Shown in pieces: positions 50,612 through 60,170 of a stretch of 64,000 nucleotides of DNA; position 1 is the stretch's first letter, and the number at the start of each line of letters is the position of its first letter. The position numbers were made by a program, and so were the translations under genes. The stretch comes from JANXYW01 sp031400455. Lineage in GTDB: Bacteria; Chloroflexota; Dehalococcoidia; DSTF01; JACRBR01. The notes under the pieces were generated by a model. That model did no database searches. It worked only from the letters and a program-made list of their open reading frames with translations, and was not told the origin of the DNA. The stretch spans positions 26,451 to 90,450 of the forward strand of contig JANNPX010000005.1 of the NCBI GenBank assembly GCA_031400455.1, written 5' to 3'.

Positions 50612-51577
50612 CTAAGTCGCGAACACGCCACCCAGCACATCGAGCAGCAGCTTCGCCGCGATGCGCGGCGTCACCCCGGCGGCGTCGTACACCGGGTCGA
50701 CCTCCGTTAGGTCGAGGCCGATGATGTCGTACTGCTTCGCGACCAGCAGCAGCGCTTCCTTGAGTTGGTAGTACGTGATGCCGCCCGGCTCCGGATACCC
50801 CGTACCCGGCGCGGATCCGGGATCTAGTACGTCGATGTCGATCGTGACATACGCCGCGCCTCGGCCGGGTAGCACGGACAGCGCGGACGGCACACCATCG
50901 CGCACGATGCGATCCGCCGGCACGATAATCACGCCATCGCGGTGCGCCGCCTCCCACGGCTCGAAGCGCTCGAGCACGCCGCGCAGTCCGATCTGCACGA
51001 TCTGCTTGACGTGCGGCAGCTCGCTCGACCGCCGCATGTGGTTGTCGTGCGAGTAACGGACGCCGTGCTTCTCGTCGGTGTAGTCCTGGTGCGCGTCGAA
51101 CTGGATCAGCGTCAGCGGATTGTCATCGAACGCGCGGACGATCGGGAACGTGATCGCGTGGTCGCCGCCGACGAACACCGGCACGCGGCAGTTGCGCCGC
51201 ACCAGCCGCGCCGCCTCGGTGATGATGTCGAAGTTCTCGAGCAGGTCGACCGTGCGCACGTCGATATCGCCGACGTCGGCCATCGAGACGCCGGCGAGGA
51301 TTCGTACGCCGCTCTCGGCATCGAGCCACCCGGACCAGTCCTCCTCGGGCTCGTAGCGCGTCGACGCGTCGCGGATCGCAGCCGGCCCGAAGCGCGCCCC
51401 CGGCCGGTCGTTCGTCCCGCCATCAAACGGCACGCCGGCGAAGCCGATATCCGCGTGCCACGCATCCATGTCCTCGACGACGGGTGCCCGGAAGAACGAG
51501 GCGAAGCCATGGCGCATCACGCCATCGGCGTGCGATGGGCTGGCGGCGGTCGATGGGCGGCGGAAGACGGTCGTCAT
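50612..51577 (-). CDS. Ureohydrolase (agmatinase/arginase family)
   Basis: A 321-residue binuclear-manganese hydrolase. The metal-binding motifs are all present: GGDHAITFP, DAHQDYTDE, a His in YSHDNHMRR, and DIDVLDPGSAPG. The residues match agmatinase-like enzymes that cleave guanidino compounds to urea; formiminoglutamase and guanidinobutyrase are alternatives. Start ATG 51577 (MTTVFRRPS); GTG 51631 would add 18 residues. Neither has a convincing ribosome site. Confidence 0.88.
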   Translation of the reverse strand: MTTVFRRPSTAASPSHADGVMRHGFASFFRAPVVEDMDAWHADIGFAGVPFDGGTNDRPGARFGPAAIRDASTRYEPEEDWSGWLDAESGVRILAGVSMADVGDIDVRTVDLLENFDIITEAARLVRRNCRVPVFVGGDHAITFPIVRAFDDNPLTLIQFDAHQDYTDEKHGVRYSHDNHMRRSSELPHVKQIVQIGLRGVLERFEPWEAAHRDGVIIVPADRIVRDGVPSALSVLPGRGAAYVTIDIDVLDPGSAPGTGYPEPGGITYYQLKEALLLVAKQYDIIGLDLTEVDPVYDAAGVTPRIAAKLLLDVLGGVFAT

Positions 51578-51688
51578 CGGGTGGTCGCCTGGTCGCTGGA
51601 TGTCCTGTCCGTTCGATCGAGTATCGGCCACGCAGGGGCGGCTCGAAGGCCGCCCGGGTCATCTTAGCGCCGTTGGACGTGGCCGCGG

Positions 51689-52264
51689 TCACCGCCGCTT
51701 CAGGGCGAATGGCTCGTCATCCACGACGAAGTGCTCGGGCACGGCATCGCCGAATCGGTCCACTCTCACCTGCACCGCGACGACGTGACCGCTTCCCGTT
51801 GGTAGGGCCGCCGCGCTGCCTTCCGGCACGAAGATCTGCTCGATGTCGTAGCGCACTCGGATCACGCCGCTGCTCGTCGGTCGCCACCCGCCGAGCGCGT
51901 CGTCGAAGAATCCCCCGGCATCGCCACGCACCAACACGGTGCCGTCGAACGTACGCTCCCCGCGGCCGTGCACGGCGACGGCAAACCAGTACCCGTCGTC
52001 GCCACGCTGCAGTTCGACGAAGACCTCACCGCCGTACTGGTCATCGCCTGCCACCTCGTCGAGGTCGATGGTGGAGATCGCATACGAAATCTCCGCGAAG
52101 TCGCCGCTCAGCAGGTTGCGCGTGTCGGTCACGGTGGTCTTCAGCAGGATCGTCTCGCTGGTCCAGATGACGTACTGTTTGAACCCGATCACGGACAGCA
52201 GAACGAGGAGTTGCACGGCGACGATGATCAGCAGCTTCTTCGCGGGGGACAGCCTGGTAATCAC
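51689..52264 (-). CDS. GDYXXLXY-domain membrane-anchored protein
   Basis: A 191-residue protein with one N-terminal membrane helix (about 10-30) and an extracytoplasmic beta domain. The family motif appears as LLSGDFAEISYAIS (residues 51-64), in the place of GDYxxLxY. It is encoded with, and downstream of, the DUF2157 membrane protein, overlapping it by 4 bp, an arrangement seen in many bacteria. The function of the pair is unknown. Confidence 0.82.
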   Translation of the reverse strand: MITRLSPAKKLLIIVAVQLLVLLSVIGFKQYVIWTSETILLKTTVTDTRNLLSGDFAEISYAISTIDLDEVAGDDQYGGEVFVELQRGDDGYWFAVAVHGRGERTFDGTVLVRGDAGGFFDDALGGWRPTSSGVIRVRYDIEQIFVPEGSAAALPTGSGHVVAVQVRVDRFGDAVPEHFVVDDEPFALKRR

Positions 52265-53490
52265 GTGGCCACCTCCGGCGAATCAGGCTGCGGCGAGTCG
52301 GACATCGCGCGTACGAGGCCGCGCCGCATGCGTTCGAGCGCGAACGCGACACCCAGCAGCAGCAGCCCGCCGATGATGAAGAATGCGGAGCCAGCCAGCA
52401 GCGACCAGAAGACATCCACGTACCGCGTGAGCAGGCCGAGCGCGACGAGGATCAACCCCGCGTTGACATAGCGCTCGTCGCCCCGGACGTAGCCGTGAGT
52501 GACGATCCCGGCAGCAATGGCAAAGTACGCCGCGTTGAAGACAATGGCGTAGCCTGTCCAGCCGGGCCACGTCGCGACCACCGCCGCAAGCCCAAGCAGC
52601 GTGACTTCGATGCCCGTTTCGATGTTGGCCTCCACATCGTGCGGCCGCAGCAACCATTGGGCTGCCACCGGAAAGAGCGCCAGCAGGACCGACACGTAGA
52701 CAACGGGCGGCGCCGCGTACGATTCGACCCCCGCGTCGATCATCGCTGACCACGGCTCGTCGAAGGTGAAGATGTAGATGAGCCCGAGCAGCGCGAGCAG
52801 TCCGGCGAACACGTAGGTGTCGGTGAATCGCTCGAGTTCGCTCTGCAGCTCGTGCAAGCGGCCGATCGCATAGAAGGCGATACCGAGCGTCGCGATCACG
52901 ATGAGCGCAGACTGCGTCTTGGGCGAATCGGGGTACTGGGCGATGAGTAGAGAGGTCACCCCGAAGGTGAGTTGGGCCAGCGCCAGCAGCATGATGATGC
53001 GCGAACCGAACAGGTACGCCAGCGGTACCGCGCCGGCTGCCGCGAGGAGGATCAGGAGCCCAAGCCCAGAGTTGTCGTCCAGTGGTATGTCGTAGATCTG
53101 AGCGATCAGGAACAGGCCGGCATCGTAGAGCAGCACGCCGAGCAGGATCAAAGCGCTGCCGAGGCGCTGCATGTCGTACCGGTAGATCAACTGGTACCCA
53201 AGCCCGTACGCCACGCTGATGCCGGCGAACACCGCCCCAACGCGGAACCACGACGGCATCGTCTCCCAGTTCGCGGCAAATAGCAGCACGACACCTGCGG
53301 CCAATACGATCGCGCCGATGATGGATACCGCGGTGGCGAACCAGCCGAGGCGCAACGCGCGGACGGTCGCGGCGGCGCTCACGCCAGATCGGGCGAGCAG
53401 TGCCCGCTCCTGCGCTTCGCTAATCAGGCCTTCACGGCGCCAGACCGCGGCGTCATGCACGAGGCGCTCGCGGTATTCCTGTTCGTCCAT
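52261..53490 (-). CDS. DUF2157 polytopic membrane protein
   Basis: A 409-residue protein. A short soluble N-terminus (about 1-45) leads into DUF2157, with about 12 hydrophobic segments (GWFATAVSIIGAIVLAAGVVLLFAANW at 46-72 is the diagnostic first part). It is paired with the GDYXXLXY protein. ATG 53490 (MDEQEYRERL) is used; the open frame extends upstream but codes for unrelated Gly/Arg-rich residues. It may serve envelope stress sensing, but this is not established. Confidence 0.85.
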   Translation of the reverse strand: MDEQEYRERLVHDAAVWRREGLISEAQERALLARSGVSAAATVRALRLGWFATAVSIIGAIVLAAGVVLLFAANWETMPSWFRVGAVFAGISVAYGLGYQLIYRYDMQRLGSALILLGVLLYDAGLFLIAQIYDIPLDDNSGLGLLILLAAAGAVPLAYLFGSRIIMLLALAQLTFGVTSLLIAQYPDSPKTQSALIVIATLGIAFYAIGRLHELQSELERFTDTYVFAGLLALLGLIYIFTFDEPWSAMIDAGVESYAAPPVVYVSVLLALFPVAAQWLLRPHDVEANIETGIEVTLLGLAAVVATWPGWTGYAIVFNAAYFAIAAGIVTHGYVRGDERYVNAGLILVALGLLTRYVDVFWSLLAGSAFFIIGGLLLLGVAFALERMRRGLVRAMSDSPQPDSPEVAT

Positions 53491-53585
53491 GGTGGCAGTA
53501 TGGGGCAAGGACGGTCGTACGGAGGGTGTTGAATGAACCATTCGCGGGGCCAGATGGACTATTCTCGATGATCGTGCCGGGCCAC

Positions 53586-54368
53586 TCAGTGGCGCAGCGT
53601 CACATCCCCGGCCTCGACCCGCACAACTTGGCCATCGGCAGTGCGAACGAGCAGCGCCCCATCTGCATCCACGTCCTCCGCCACGCCCTCCACCGACCCG
53701 CCCTGCCACGCCGCCCGCACGTCCTGCCGCAGCGTGACGAGTCGCTCACGCCAGCGATCGCGGGCCGATGTGCCCGACTTCGAAGCAACATAGCCCGCCT
53801 CGAAGTGCGCCAGGTACGACGCGAGCAGCGTTTCGCGATCGACATCCCGCCCGAGTTCTGCGCGCAGGCTCGTGGCGATATCGCGTATCTCCGCGTGCTC
53901 GCGCGGGTCGAAGTTCACATTGATGCCGGTGCCGACGAGCACAACGCCCACCCCTCCGTCCGCTGGCGGCTCCGGCACTTCGATCAGCACACCGGCGAGC
54001 TTCTTGCCGCCGATCTGCACGTCGTTCGGCCATTTGATGTCAGCGCCAATGCCCGCCACCTCTTCGACCGCGTCGCAGATCGCCAGCGGCGTGATCATCG
54101 CGATCGCCCGCAGCACCGATGCTGGCGGCCGAAGCAGCAGCGTCGCCGCGAGGTTCGTCGCCGGCGGCGTGATCCACGAACGGCCGAGCCGTCCGCGTCC
54201 CGCCGTCTGCTCGTCGGCGAACGCGACCGTGCCCTCTGGCGCGGCATGCGCGGCGGCGTCACGCGCGAGGTCCATCGTGGAACCGACGCTCGCCTCGAAG
54301 ATCAGGCTGCGTCCGAACGATGTCGTCCGCAGCAGCCCGTGAAAACGCGTCACGTCGAAGGGCGTCAT
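53586..54368 (-). CDS. birA: Biotin--[acetyl-CoA carboxylase] ligase, class I
   Basis: A 260-residue biotin protein ligase that attaches biotin to the carboxylase carrier protein through biotinyl-AMP. Motifs: STMDLARDAA, the biotinyl-AMP loop TAGRGRLGR (residues 55-63), IKWPNDVQIGGKKLAGVLIE (residues 110-129) and the GTGINVN segment. It lacks the N-terminal helix-turn-helix of BirA repressors, so it is an enzyme only. It is separated from the DUF2157 gene by 95 bp. Confidence 0.92.
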   Translation of the reverse strand: MTPFDVTRFHGLLRTTSFGRSLIFEASVGSTMDLARDAAAHAAPEGTVAFADEQTAGRGRLGRSWITPPATNLAATLLLRPPASVLRAIAMITPLAICDAVEEVAGIGADIKWPNDVQIGGKKLAGVLIEVPEPPADGGVGVVLVGTGINVNFDPREHAEIRDIATSLRAELGRDVDRETLLASYLAHFEAGYVASKSGTSARDRWRERLVTLRQDVRAAWQGGSVEGVAEDVDADGALLVRTADGQVVRVEAGDVTLRH

Positions 54369-54373
54369 TGTCG

Positions 54374-54937
54374 CTACGTCCCGCCGGTGCTACCGAGGCT
54401 CAGCATCGTCGCGCACTTGAAGTCGGCGCCCGCCGTACCCTTCGTGCGCGCGAGATCCTGAAGCCGCGCGCACGCCGCCACCCACTGCACCACGGCGCCA
54501 GATGTGCTGAGCGATAGCGTCAACTCGCTCGACGTCGGCGTGTGTGAAGGAGATGACAGCTTCCGCTGCACTCCGTCGAATGCGTTGGCGATGGCCTTCG
54601 ATTGCTTGCCGAAGTTCTTGTGCGCCGCTGCCGCCTGACCCGGTGCGTCGATCTTGTCGAGCGCTGCCGCAAAGGCGTTGAGAGCATCGTCATACACCCG
54701 AAGCGTCGCCGCCAGTTCGGGCCCCTGCGCGTTCCCACTCGTATCGAGCTTCGGGATGGTTTGTGCAAGCGTGTCCACCACCGGCGTCAGCAGCGCGAAA
54801 TACGCCTGGTACTCGGCGGCCGTCGTCGTGTCCGGCGCGGCCTTCTTCTTGTCGTCACCGCACGCCGTCGCCAGCGATGCAAGGACCGCGACCGCGCCGG
54901 CGATGAGAATTGCTCGCCGCAAGGATGCGCACATCAT
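54374..54937 (-). CDS. Hypothetical lipoprotein
   Basis: A 187-residue lipoprotein. The signal peptide (RRAILIAGAVAVLASLATAC) ends at a lipobox Cys near residue 26, followed by DDKKKAAPDTTT and a helical domain (about 40-187). ATG 54937 (or 54934) is preferred because a GGGAGGAG site lies upstream. Translation ends 5 bp before birA starts. There is no recognised family; it may be a surface or periplasmic helical protein. Confidence 0.72.
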   Translation of the reverse strand: MMCASLRRAILIAGAVAVLASLATACGDDKKKAAPDTTTAAEYQAYFALLTPVVDTLAQTIPKLDTSGNAQGPELAATLRVYDDALNAFAAALDKIDAPGQAAAAHKNFGKQSKAIANAFDGVQRKLSSPSHTPTSSELTLSLSTSGAVVQWVAACARLQDLARTKGTAGADFKCATMLSLGSTGGT

Positions 54938-54968
54938 GGAAAACTCCTCCCGCCTGAGCATCCCAGCG

Positions 54969-56804
54969 TCACTTATCCAGCCGCAGAACCGCCATGAAAG
55001 CCTCCTGCGGGATGTCGACGTTACCGACGCGCTTCATGCGCTTCTTGCCCTCGGCTTGCTTCTCCAGCAGTTTACGCTTGCGCGAGACATCGCCGCCGTA
55101 GCACTTCGCCAGCACGTTCTTCCGCATCGCACGGATCGTCTCGCGCGCCACGATCCGCCCGCCGATCGCGGCCTGTATCGGCACATCGAACATCTGGCGC
55201 GGGATCAGAGACCGCAGCTTCTCGACGAGCAGGCGGCCCTGCACTGCCGCGTTCTCGCGATGGGTGATCATCGACAGGGCATCAACAGGCTCGCCGTTCA
55301 CCAAGATGTCGAGCTTCACCAGCGGCGCCGCCCGGTACTCGCTGAAGCTGTAGTCGAGGCTCGCGTATCCTTGCGTGCCCGACTTCAGTTCATCGTAGAA
55401 GTCGACCAGGATCTCCGACAGCGGGATGCGATAGTCGAGCACGACCCGTCCCTCGCCCTTCTTCGTCCCGTCGTCCTGCACGATGCTGTGCTGCAAGTAC
55501 TCCATCCGCTTGAACTCGCCGCGATTGCTCGTCACCAACTCCATTACGGGGCCGATGTAGCGGTCGGGGCAGACCACGGAGATATCCATCCAGGGCTCGC
55601 GCACCTGTCCGATCTCCTGCGGCGGCGGTAGCTCCGCGGGATTGTCGATGACGATCTCCTGCCCGTTCGTCTTCGTCACCTGGTACTCGACGCTCGGCGC
55701 TGTCGCGAGCAGGTTGAGGTCGTACTCTCGCTCGAGCCGCTCCTGCACGATCTCCATATGCAGCAGCCCGAGGAAACCGCAGCGGAACCCGAATCCCAGC
55801 GCAGCGCTGGACTCCGGCTCGAACACCAGCGACGCATCGCTGAGCTGTAGCTTGTCCAGCGCGTCGCGCAGCAGCGGGTACTCGTTCGCGGACGACGGGT
55901 AGAGCCCCGCGAACACCATCGGCTTCGCGGGACGATATCCCGCGAGCGCCTCCTCCGCCGGCTTGGCGTCGTCAGTGAACGTATCGCCGACCCGGCACTC
56001 CTTGACATTCTTGAGCCCCGTGGCGACGTAGCCAACCTCGCCCGGCCCCAGCTCCGAAACCGGCTCAAGCGCCGGACGGAAGACCCCGACCTCGATCGTG
56101 TCGACGGCGAGATTGTTCGCCATCAGTCGCAGCCTGCGCCGGCTGTTCGCGACGCCATCGACCACCCGCACGTAGGCGATGACGCCCTTGTAGGCGTCGT
56201 ATTTGCTGTCGAAGATCAGCGCGCGCAGCGGCCGCTCGCTCGTGTCCGCCGGCGGCGCGATGCGATCGACGATCGCCTGTAGCAGCTCCTGCGTGCCAGT
56301 GCCCTCTTTCGCCGATGCGAACAGGATCTCGTCCGCGCCGAAGCCCAGCGTATCGACGAGTTCTTGCGCGACACGCTCCGGCTCCGCGCTGGGCAAGTCG
56401 ATCTTGTTGATGACGGGGATGAGCTTGAGATCGGCTTCCAGCGCCAGATAGACGTTCGCCAGCGTCTGCGCCTGGATCCCCTGCGCGGCGTCGACGATCA
56501 GCAGCGCGCCCTCGCACGCCGCTAACGCCCGCGACACCTCGTACCCGAAGTCGACGTGCCCGGGCGTATCGATCAGGTTCAGCTCGTACTCAACGCCGTC
56601 CGCTGCGGTGAAGGCCATCCGGACGGCCTTCGCCTTGATCGTCACGCCCTTTTCGCGCTCGAGATCCATGTCATCGAGCACCTGCGCGGACATGTCGCGC
56701 TTCGAGATCGTCCCCGTCATCTCGAGGAAGCGGTCTGCGAGCGTCGATTTGCCGTGGTCGATGTGGGCGATGATGCAGAAGTTGCGTATTCGCGCTGGTT
56801 CCAT
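54969..56804 (-). CDS. lepA: Elongation factor 4 (LepA)
   Basis: A 611-residue translational GTPase. G motifs: AHIDHGKST (residues 13-21), the switch region EREKGVTIKAKAVRM, DTPGH, NKIDLP and ASAKEGTG. The C-terminal LepA-specific domain contains GGRIVARETI and KCYGGDVSRKRKLLEKQAEGKKRMK. LepA back-translocates or aids ribosome biogenesis under stress. It is a single, full-length copy. A lipoprotein gene follows 31 bp downstream. Confidence 0.97.
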   Translation of the reverse strand: MEPARIRNFCIIAHIDHGKSTLADRFLEMTGTISKRDMSAQVLDDMDLEREKGVTIKAKAVRMAFTAADGVEYELNLIDTPGHVDFGYEVSRALAACEGALLIVDAAQGIQAQTLANVYLALEADLKLIPVINKIDLPSAEPERVAQELVDTLGFGADEILFASAKEGTGTQELLQAIVDRIAPPADTSERPLRALIFDSKYDAYKGVIAYVRVVDGVANSRRRLRLMANNLAVDTIEVGVFRPALEPVSELGPGEVGYVATGLKNVKECRVGDTFTDDAKPAEEALAGYRPAKPMVFAGLYPSSANEYPLLRDALDKLQLSDASLVFEPESSAALGFGFRCGFLGLLHMEIVQERLEREYDLNLLATAPSVEYQVTKTNGQEIVIDNPAELPPPQEIGQVREPWMDISVVCPDRYIGPVMELVTSNRGEFKRMEYLQHSIVQDDGTKKGEGRVVLDYRIPLSEILVDFYDELKSGTQGYASLDYSFSEYRAAPLVKLDILVNGEPVDALSMITHRENAAVQGRLLVEKLRSLIPRQMFDVPIQAAIGGRIVARETIRAMRKNVLAKCYGGDVSRKRKLLEKQAEGKKRMKRVGNVDIPQEAFMAVLRLDK

Positions 56805-56946
56805 CTGGCTTCAGGGTAGCAACCCCGCCGCCAACGCGCTGGAACGTGTTGCCCGGTCGCCGCACCCGTCGTCAGGTAGGGCGCAACCCGTTGCACCCGC
56901 GTTCTGGACGAGGCCGCTCGTCGCGCACGCCACATCCACGGTGGGC

Positions 56947-58053
56947 TTAGCCAGCCGCCGCCGCCGGCGGCCCCGACGCAATCATCCTGAGGAACTCCGG
57001 GCTCGGATCCAGCGTCGCAAGCTGGGCCGTCACTTCGTACATGATCTGTGTCGCGGCGTTCCGCTGCTGCTCGTACCCCGTCAGCGCTTCGTCCAGCGGT
57101 GCGCGGCCCGAGAAGCCGGCGTCGATCGCGTCAGCCAGTAGTTCCGCATCGCGGAACGCATCCGTGATGCCAGCGCCCGTCACAGGATCTTTGTGATACC
57201 CGGCGTCGCCGACGAGCGCCCAGCCCGGCCCGTACGGCTTGCGGTAGAAGCTCGGTCCGACGCGCATCCCGAACATCTTCTCCGTTCGCGTGCCGGCGCG
57301 CAGCAGTCCCGCGACATCGGAGACCGTATCGACCGCAGCCAGCAGTCCCGCCTCGGGATCGCGTCGAAGCTCCGCGAACGTATCGGCGGGCTGTTCGGTG
57401 CCGATGCATACTTCGCCGTCATTCGTCGGAAAGACGAAGACGGCCTTCTTGCTCTTGATGTGCAACTCCGCCTGCTCGACGACCGGATCCGTCCGCCAAT
57501 ACGAATAGAAGCCGCAGGTGAGACCGGGCCGCACGTTGTACTCTTCCGGTTGCACGGCCTTCGCGACAACTGACCCCGCTCCGTCAGCGCCGATGACGAT
57601 GCGTGCAGTCGCCTCAATGTCACTCCCCGCGGCCGAACGCCCACAGATGCCCGTCACGTGTTCGCTATCGCGGATGATCTCGCGCACCGACACACCCTCG
57701 CGAACCTCTACGCCGGCCTCGCGCGCCGCGTCGACAAGCAGCTTGTCCAGCACCGTGCGCCGCGGCGCCAGCCCGAACGCCGAATCGTCCGCGCCGGGCC
57801 CGTCGAGATCCACGCCGTTGATCGTCGTCCGCAGCGAACCCAGCCTCGGACAACCCGTCGCCAGCACCCGGTCTAGCAATCCCCAGCGAGACAACGCGTC
57901 CGCGCCCGGCGGCTGGATGTAGTGCGTCGAGATCACGTCGCTCGGAAACGTCGAGCGATCCACGAGGAGCACCCGGTACCCCGTTCGCGCCAGCAGCATC
58001 GCAGTCGGCGCTCCAGCAACCCGGGCTCCAACCACAATCGCGTCGTATTCCAT
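56947..58053 (-). CDS. FAD-dependent oxidoreductase (geranylgeranyl-reductase-like)
   Basis: A 368-residue FAD monooxygenase-fold protein. The FAD fold VVGARVAGAPTAMLLARTG (residues 7-25) shows GxRxAG, a common variant of GxGxxG. STHYIQPPG and the late ALVGDAGYHKDPVTGAGITDAFRDAELLAD hold the second FAD contact (GDA). Related proteins reduce isoprenoid chains or hydroxylate aromatics. The long upstream frame to 58962 includes unrelated residues, so ATG 58053 is the start. It probably forms a unit with the ABC exporter upstream. Confidence 0.85.
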   Translation of the reverse strand: MEYDAIVVGARVAGAPTAMLLARTGYRVLLVDRSTFPSDVISTHYIQPPGADALSRWGLLDRVLATGCPRLGSLRTTINGVDLDGPGADDSAFGLAPRRTVLDKLLVDAAREAGVEVREGVSVREIIRDSEHVTGICGRSAAGSDIEATARIVIGADGAGSVVAKAVQPEEYNVRPGLTCGFYSYWRTDPVVEQAELHIKSKKAVFVFPTNDGEVCIGTEQPADTFAELRRDPEAGLLAAVDTVSDVAGLLRAGTRTEKMFGMRVGPSFYRKPYGPGWALVGDAGYHKDPVTGAGITDAFRDAELLADAIDAGFSGRAPLDEALTGYEQQRNAATQIMYEVTAQLATLDPSPEFLRMIASGPPAAAAG

Positions 58054-58115
58054 GTCGCACCGCCCTCGCTTACCAACCCAATCTGTGCCATCTGTGAAAT
58101 CTGTGGTTCCGACCC

Positions 58116-58880
58116 CTACGCTGTACGGCTCCGCAGCGCCAGCAGCACCAGAGTCATGGTGAACACCCCCAGCCCGCTGATCGACGCGATGCACAGCCCC
58201 AGTGATCGCGCGTCCCATCCGTTCAGCACCAGGTCGCGCTGGCCCTCGACGATGTAAGTCACTGGATTCACCGTCGCAAGGAACTCGAGCCACGGCGCAA
58301 AGAACTCCTTCGGCGCAAACGCGGGCGAAAGGAAGATCAGCGGAAAGAAGATCAGGAATCCCACCTGCGCCGCCTGTGCACTCCCCGTCTTCAACGCAAT
58401 TGCGACGCCGATGCCGGAGTACGCGAGGCCGAACATTCCCGACACGATGATCAGCACAACGAAGCCGATCGGGCCCGTCTCGAATCCGGAGCCCGCAATG
58501 ATCCCGACAACGACAATCAGCGTCGAGAGGATCATTGTGCGGATGCCATCGGCGGCCAGCCGTCCCGCCACGAGCGAGAACCGCGGCGTCGGCGTCAGCA
58601 TCAGCTTGTCGAAGTAGCCGCGCTCGATGTCCGTGACCATGCCGAGCCCCGCCGATCCCGCCGCGCCTGCAACAGCCTGTAGGACGGCCACAGGCATCTG
58701 GAAGCCGGTGTAGTTCGTCACACCGAACGCTCGCCCCGCCACGTTGCCGATCGCGCCGACCGTGACGGCGAAGAAGAACATTGGGATGAAGATGTTCGTG
58801 ATCTCCAGGGCGGGTTGTCGCGCGGTCTCGCGCAGGGCCCGGATGGTGAGGTATCGCGTATCGCTCAGCGTGCGGATCAT
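58116..58880 (-). CDS. ABC-2 type transporter permease (DrrB-like)
   Basis: A 254-residue permease with six hydrophobic segments. The ABC-2 N-terminal DTRYLTIRALRETARQP and the FLSPAFAPKEFFAPWLEFLATVNPVTYIVEG segment are typical of the DrrB/NodJ family. It forms a drug, lipid or polyketide exporter with the ATPase at 58880-59869; its start shares one base with the ATPase stop. The substrate is unknown. Confidence 0.9.
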   Translation of the reverse strand: MIRTLSDTRYLTIRALRETARQPALEITNIFIPMFFFAVTVGAIGNVAGRAFGVTNYTGFQMPVAVLQAVAGAAGSAGLGMVTDIERGYFDKLMLTPTPRFSLVAGRLAADGIRTMILSTLIVVVGIIAGSGFETGPIGFVVLIIVSGMFGLAYSGIGVAIALKTGSAQAAQVGFLIFFPLIFLSPAFAPKEFFAPWLEFLATVNPVTYIVEGQRDLVLNGWDARSLGLCIASISGLGVFTMTLVLLALRSRTA

Positions 58881-59869
58881 CAGTGATTGCCTCGCGTTGG
58901 TTGGAGAGCAGCCGAAGGCGCCTCGGCTTCCAGGTGGTGCCCCGTCTTCTGTAGGAATACATCGTCCAGCGTCGGCTGCTTGAGCGTTACTTGGCGCGCC
59001 CGGAGCGACGCTTCGTCGAGCAGCAACACAAGTCGCGAGATGGCAGCGCTTCCTTCGCGCACGTACACGATCACGGCGTCGTCGATGATCCGAACATCTT
59101 CGACGCCTTCGAGACGTCGCACCGTATGCTCCGCGCGTGCCAGCTCGTCTGCCCCACCTTCGATTTGCAGCGACACGACGTCGGTGCCGATGCTCGCCTT
59201 CAGCTCCGCCGGCGAACCCTGCGCCACGATGCGTCCCGCGTCCATGATTGCGACATCGTCCGCAAGGCGGTCGGCCTCCTCCAGATATTGCGTGGTCAGG
59301 AAGAAGGTAACGCCCTCGCTCTTGTTAAGTTCCGCGACGTAGCGCCAGATCGCGTCACGGCTGATCGGGTCGAGACCGCTCGTCGGCTCATCCAGAAAGA
59401 CGACCTTCGGTCTGTGCACCAGCGCAGCAGCCAGATCGAGTCGCCGCTGCATGCCGCCGGAGTAAGTCTTCACACGGCGGTCGGCGGAATCTTCGAGATC
59501 CACAACCCGAAGGAGATGTGCGACCCGCTCCGCGACGTCAGCGGCCGAAAGCCGATAGAGCCGCGCTTGCAGGGTCAGCAGCTCACGTCCTGTTTGCACG
59601 TCATCCAGCCCTGCCTCTTGCAGTGCTACGCCAATGCGTTGCCGCACGTCGCCGGGCGATCGTGCAACGTCGAACCCGAGAACTTCCGCGCGGCCGGCGC
59701 TCGGGCGGAGCAGCGTCGTGAGCATGCGGACAGTCGTCGTCTTTCCAGAGCCGTTGGCCCCGAGAAACCCGAAGATCGTCGCCTCACCGATCGCGAGATC
59801 GATGCCGTCCACCGCGCGGATCTCCGGCGTGAAGTGCTTCGCAAGGAGCTCGACGAGGATCGCGGTCAT
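58880..59869 (-). CDS. ABC transporter ATP-binding protein (DrrA-like)
   Basis: A 329-residue ATPase. Walker A GANGSGKTT (residues 36-44), the signature YSGGMQRRLDLAAALVHRP, Walker B VVFLDEPTSGLDP and the Q/H-loop TTQYLEEADRLADD are in place. The C-terminal DrrA-type extension (about 220-329) is present. It supplies energy for the DrrB-like permease just downstream. The operon order is ATPase, permease, FAD oxidoreductase. Confidence 0.94.
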   Translation of the reverse strand: MTAILVELLAKHFTPEIRAVDGIDLAIGEATIFGFLGANGSGKTTTVRMLTTLLRPSAGRAEVLGFDVARSPGDVRQRIGVALQEAGLDDVQTGRELLTLQARLYRLSAADVAERVAHLLRVVDLEDSADRRVKTYSGGMQRRLDLAAALVHRPKVVFLDEPTSGLDPISRDAIWRYVAELNKSEGVTFFLTTQYLEEADRLADDVAIMDAGRIVAQGSPAELKASIGTDVVSLQIEGGADELARAEHTVRRLEGVEDVRIIDDAVIVYVREGSAAISRLVLLLDEASLRARQVTLKQPTLDDVFLQKTGHHLEAEAPSAALQPTRGNH

Positions 59870-60170
59870 GTCGCCAGTCTAACGTCCGCCAGTCGCTGGC
59901 CGCCGCGACGCAGCTGCGCTTTTCGAAGGAACGGTGTCCCCGCGACACAAATGGCAATCATTGCCGATCCGCGTCCGGCGGCGACCCAGCTGGATGCGAC
60001 CACAGCTCACATGGAGCTCGCATGTCATAACAGACGATTACTTGACGGATGGCGCGGAGAACCTCGTCAATCAGGTGTGCCGCGGTACTCGTCGCCTTGC
60101 TCCCCTATCAGCGGCTATGGGACAATCGTGCAGCTTCGTCTCCCGACACCATTGATGCGGCGGCCACTGA
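59870..60170. other. Intergenic region before the copper-radical oxidase
   Basis: 301 bp between divergent genes. It holds the promoter candidate at 60097-60126. No ORF, tRNA or strong repeat was seen. Confidence 0.6.
60097..60126 (+). promoter_or_regulatory. Candidate promoter of the copper-radical oxidase
   Basis: TTGCTC (60097-60102) and GACAAT (60121-60126), spacing 18. Leader of about 38 nt to ATG 60171. Confidence 0.4.

Noticed and set aside
52261..53709. Longer start for the DUF2157 protein at 53709
   Set aside because: The extra residues are Gly/Arg-rich and overlap the biotin ligase gene; ATG 53490 fits the family start.
56947..58962. Long 671-residue minus-strand frame
   Set aside because: The N-terminal 300 residues are Arg/His-rich shadow translation of the permease gene; only the part from ATG 58053 fits an enzyme family.
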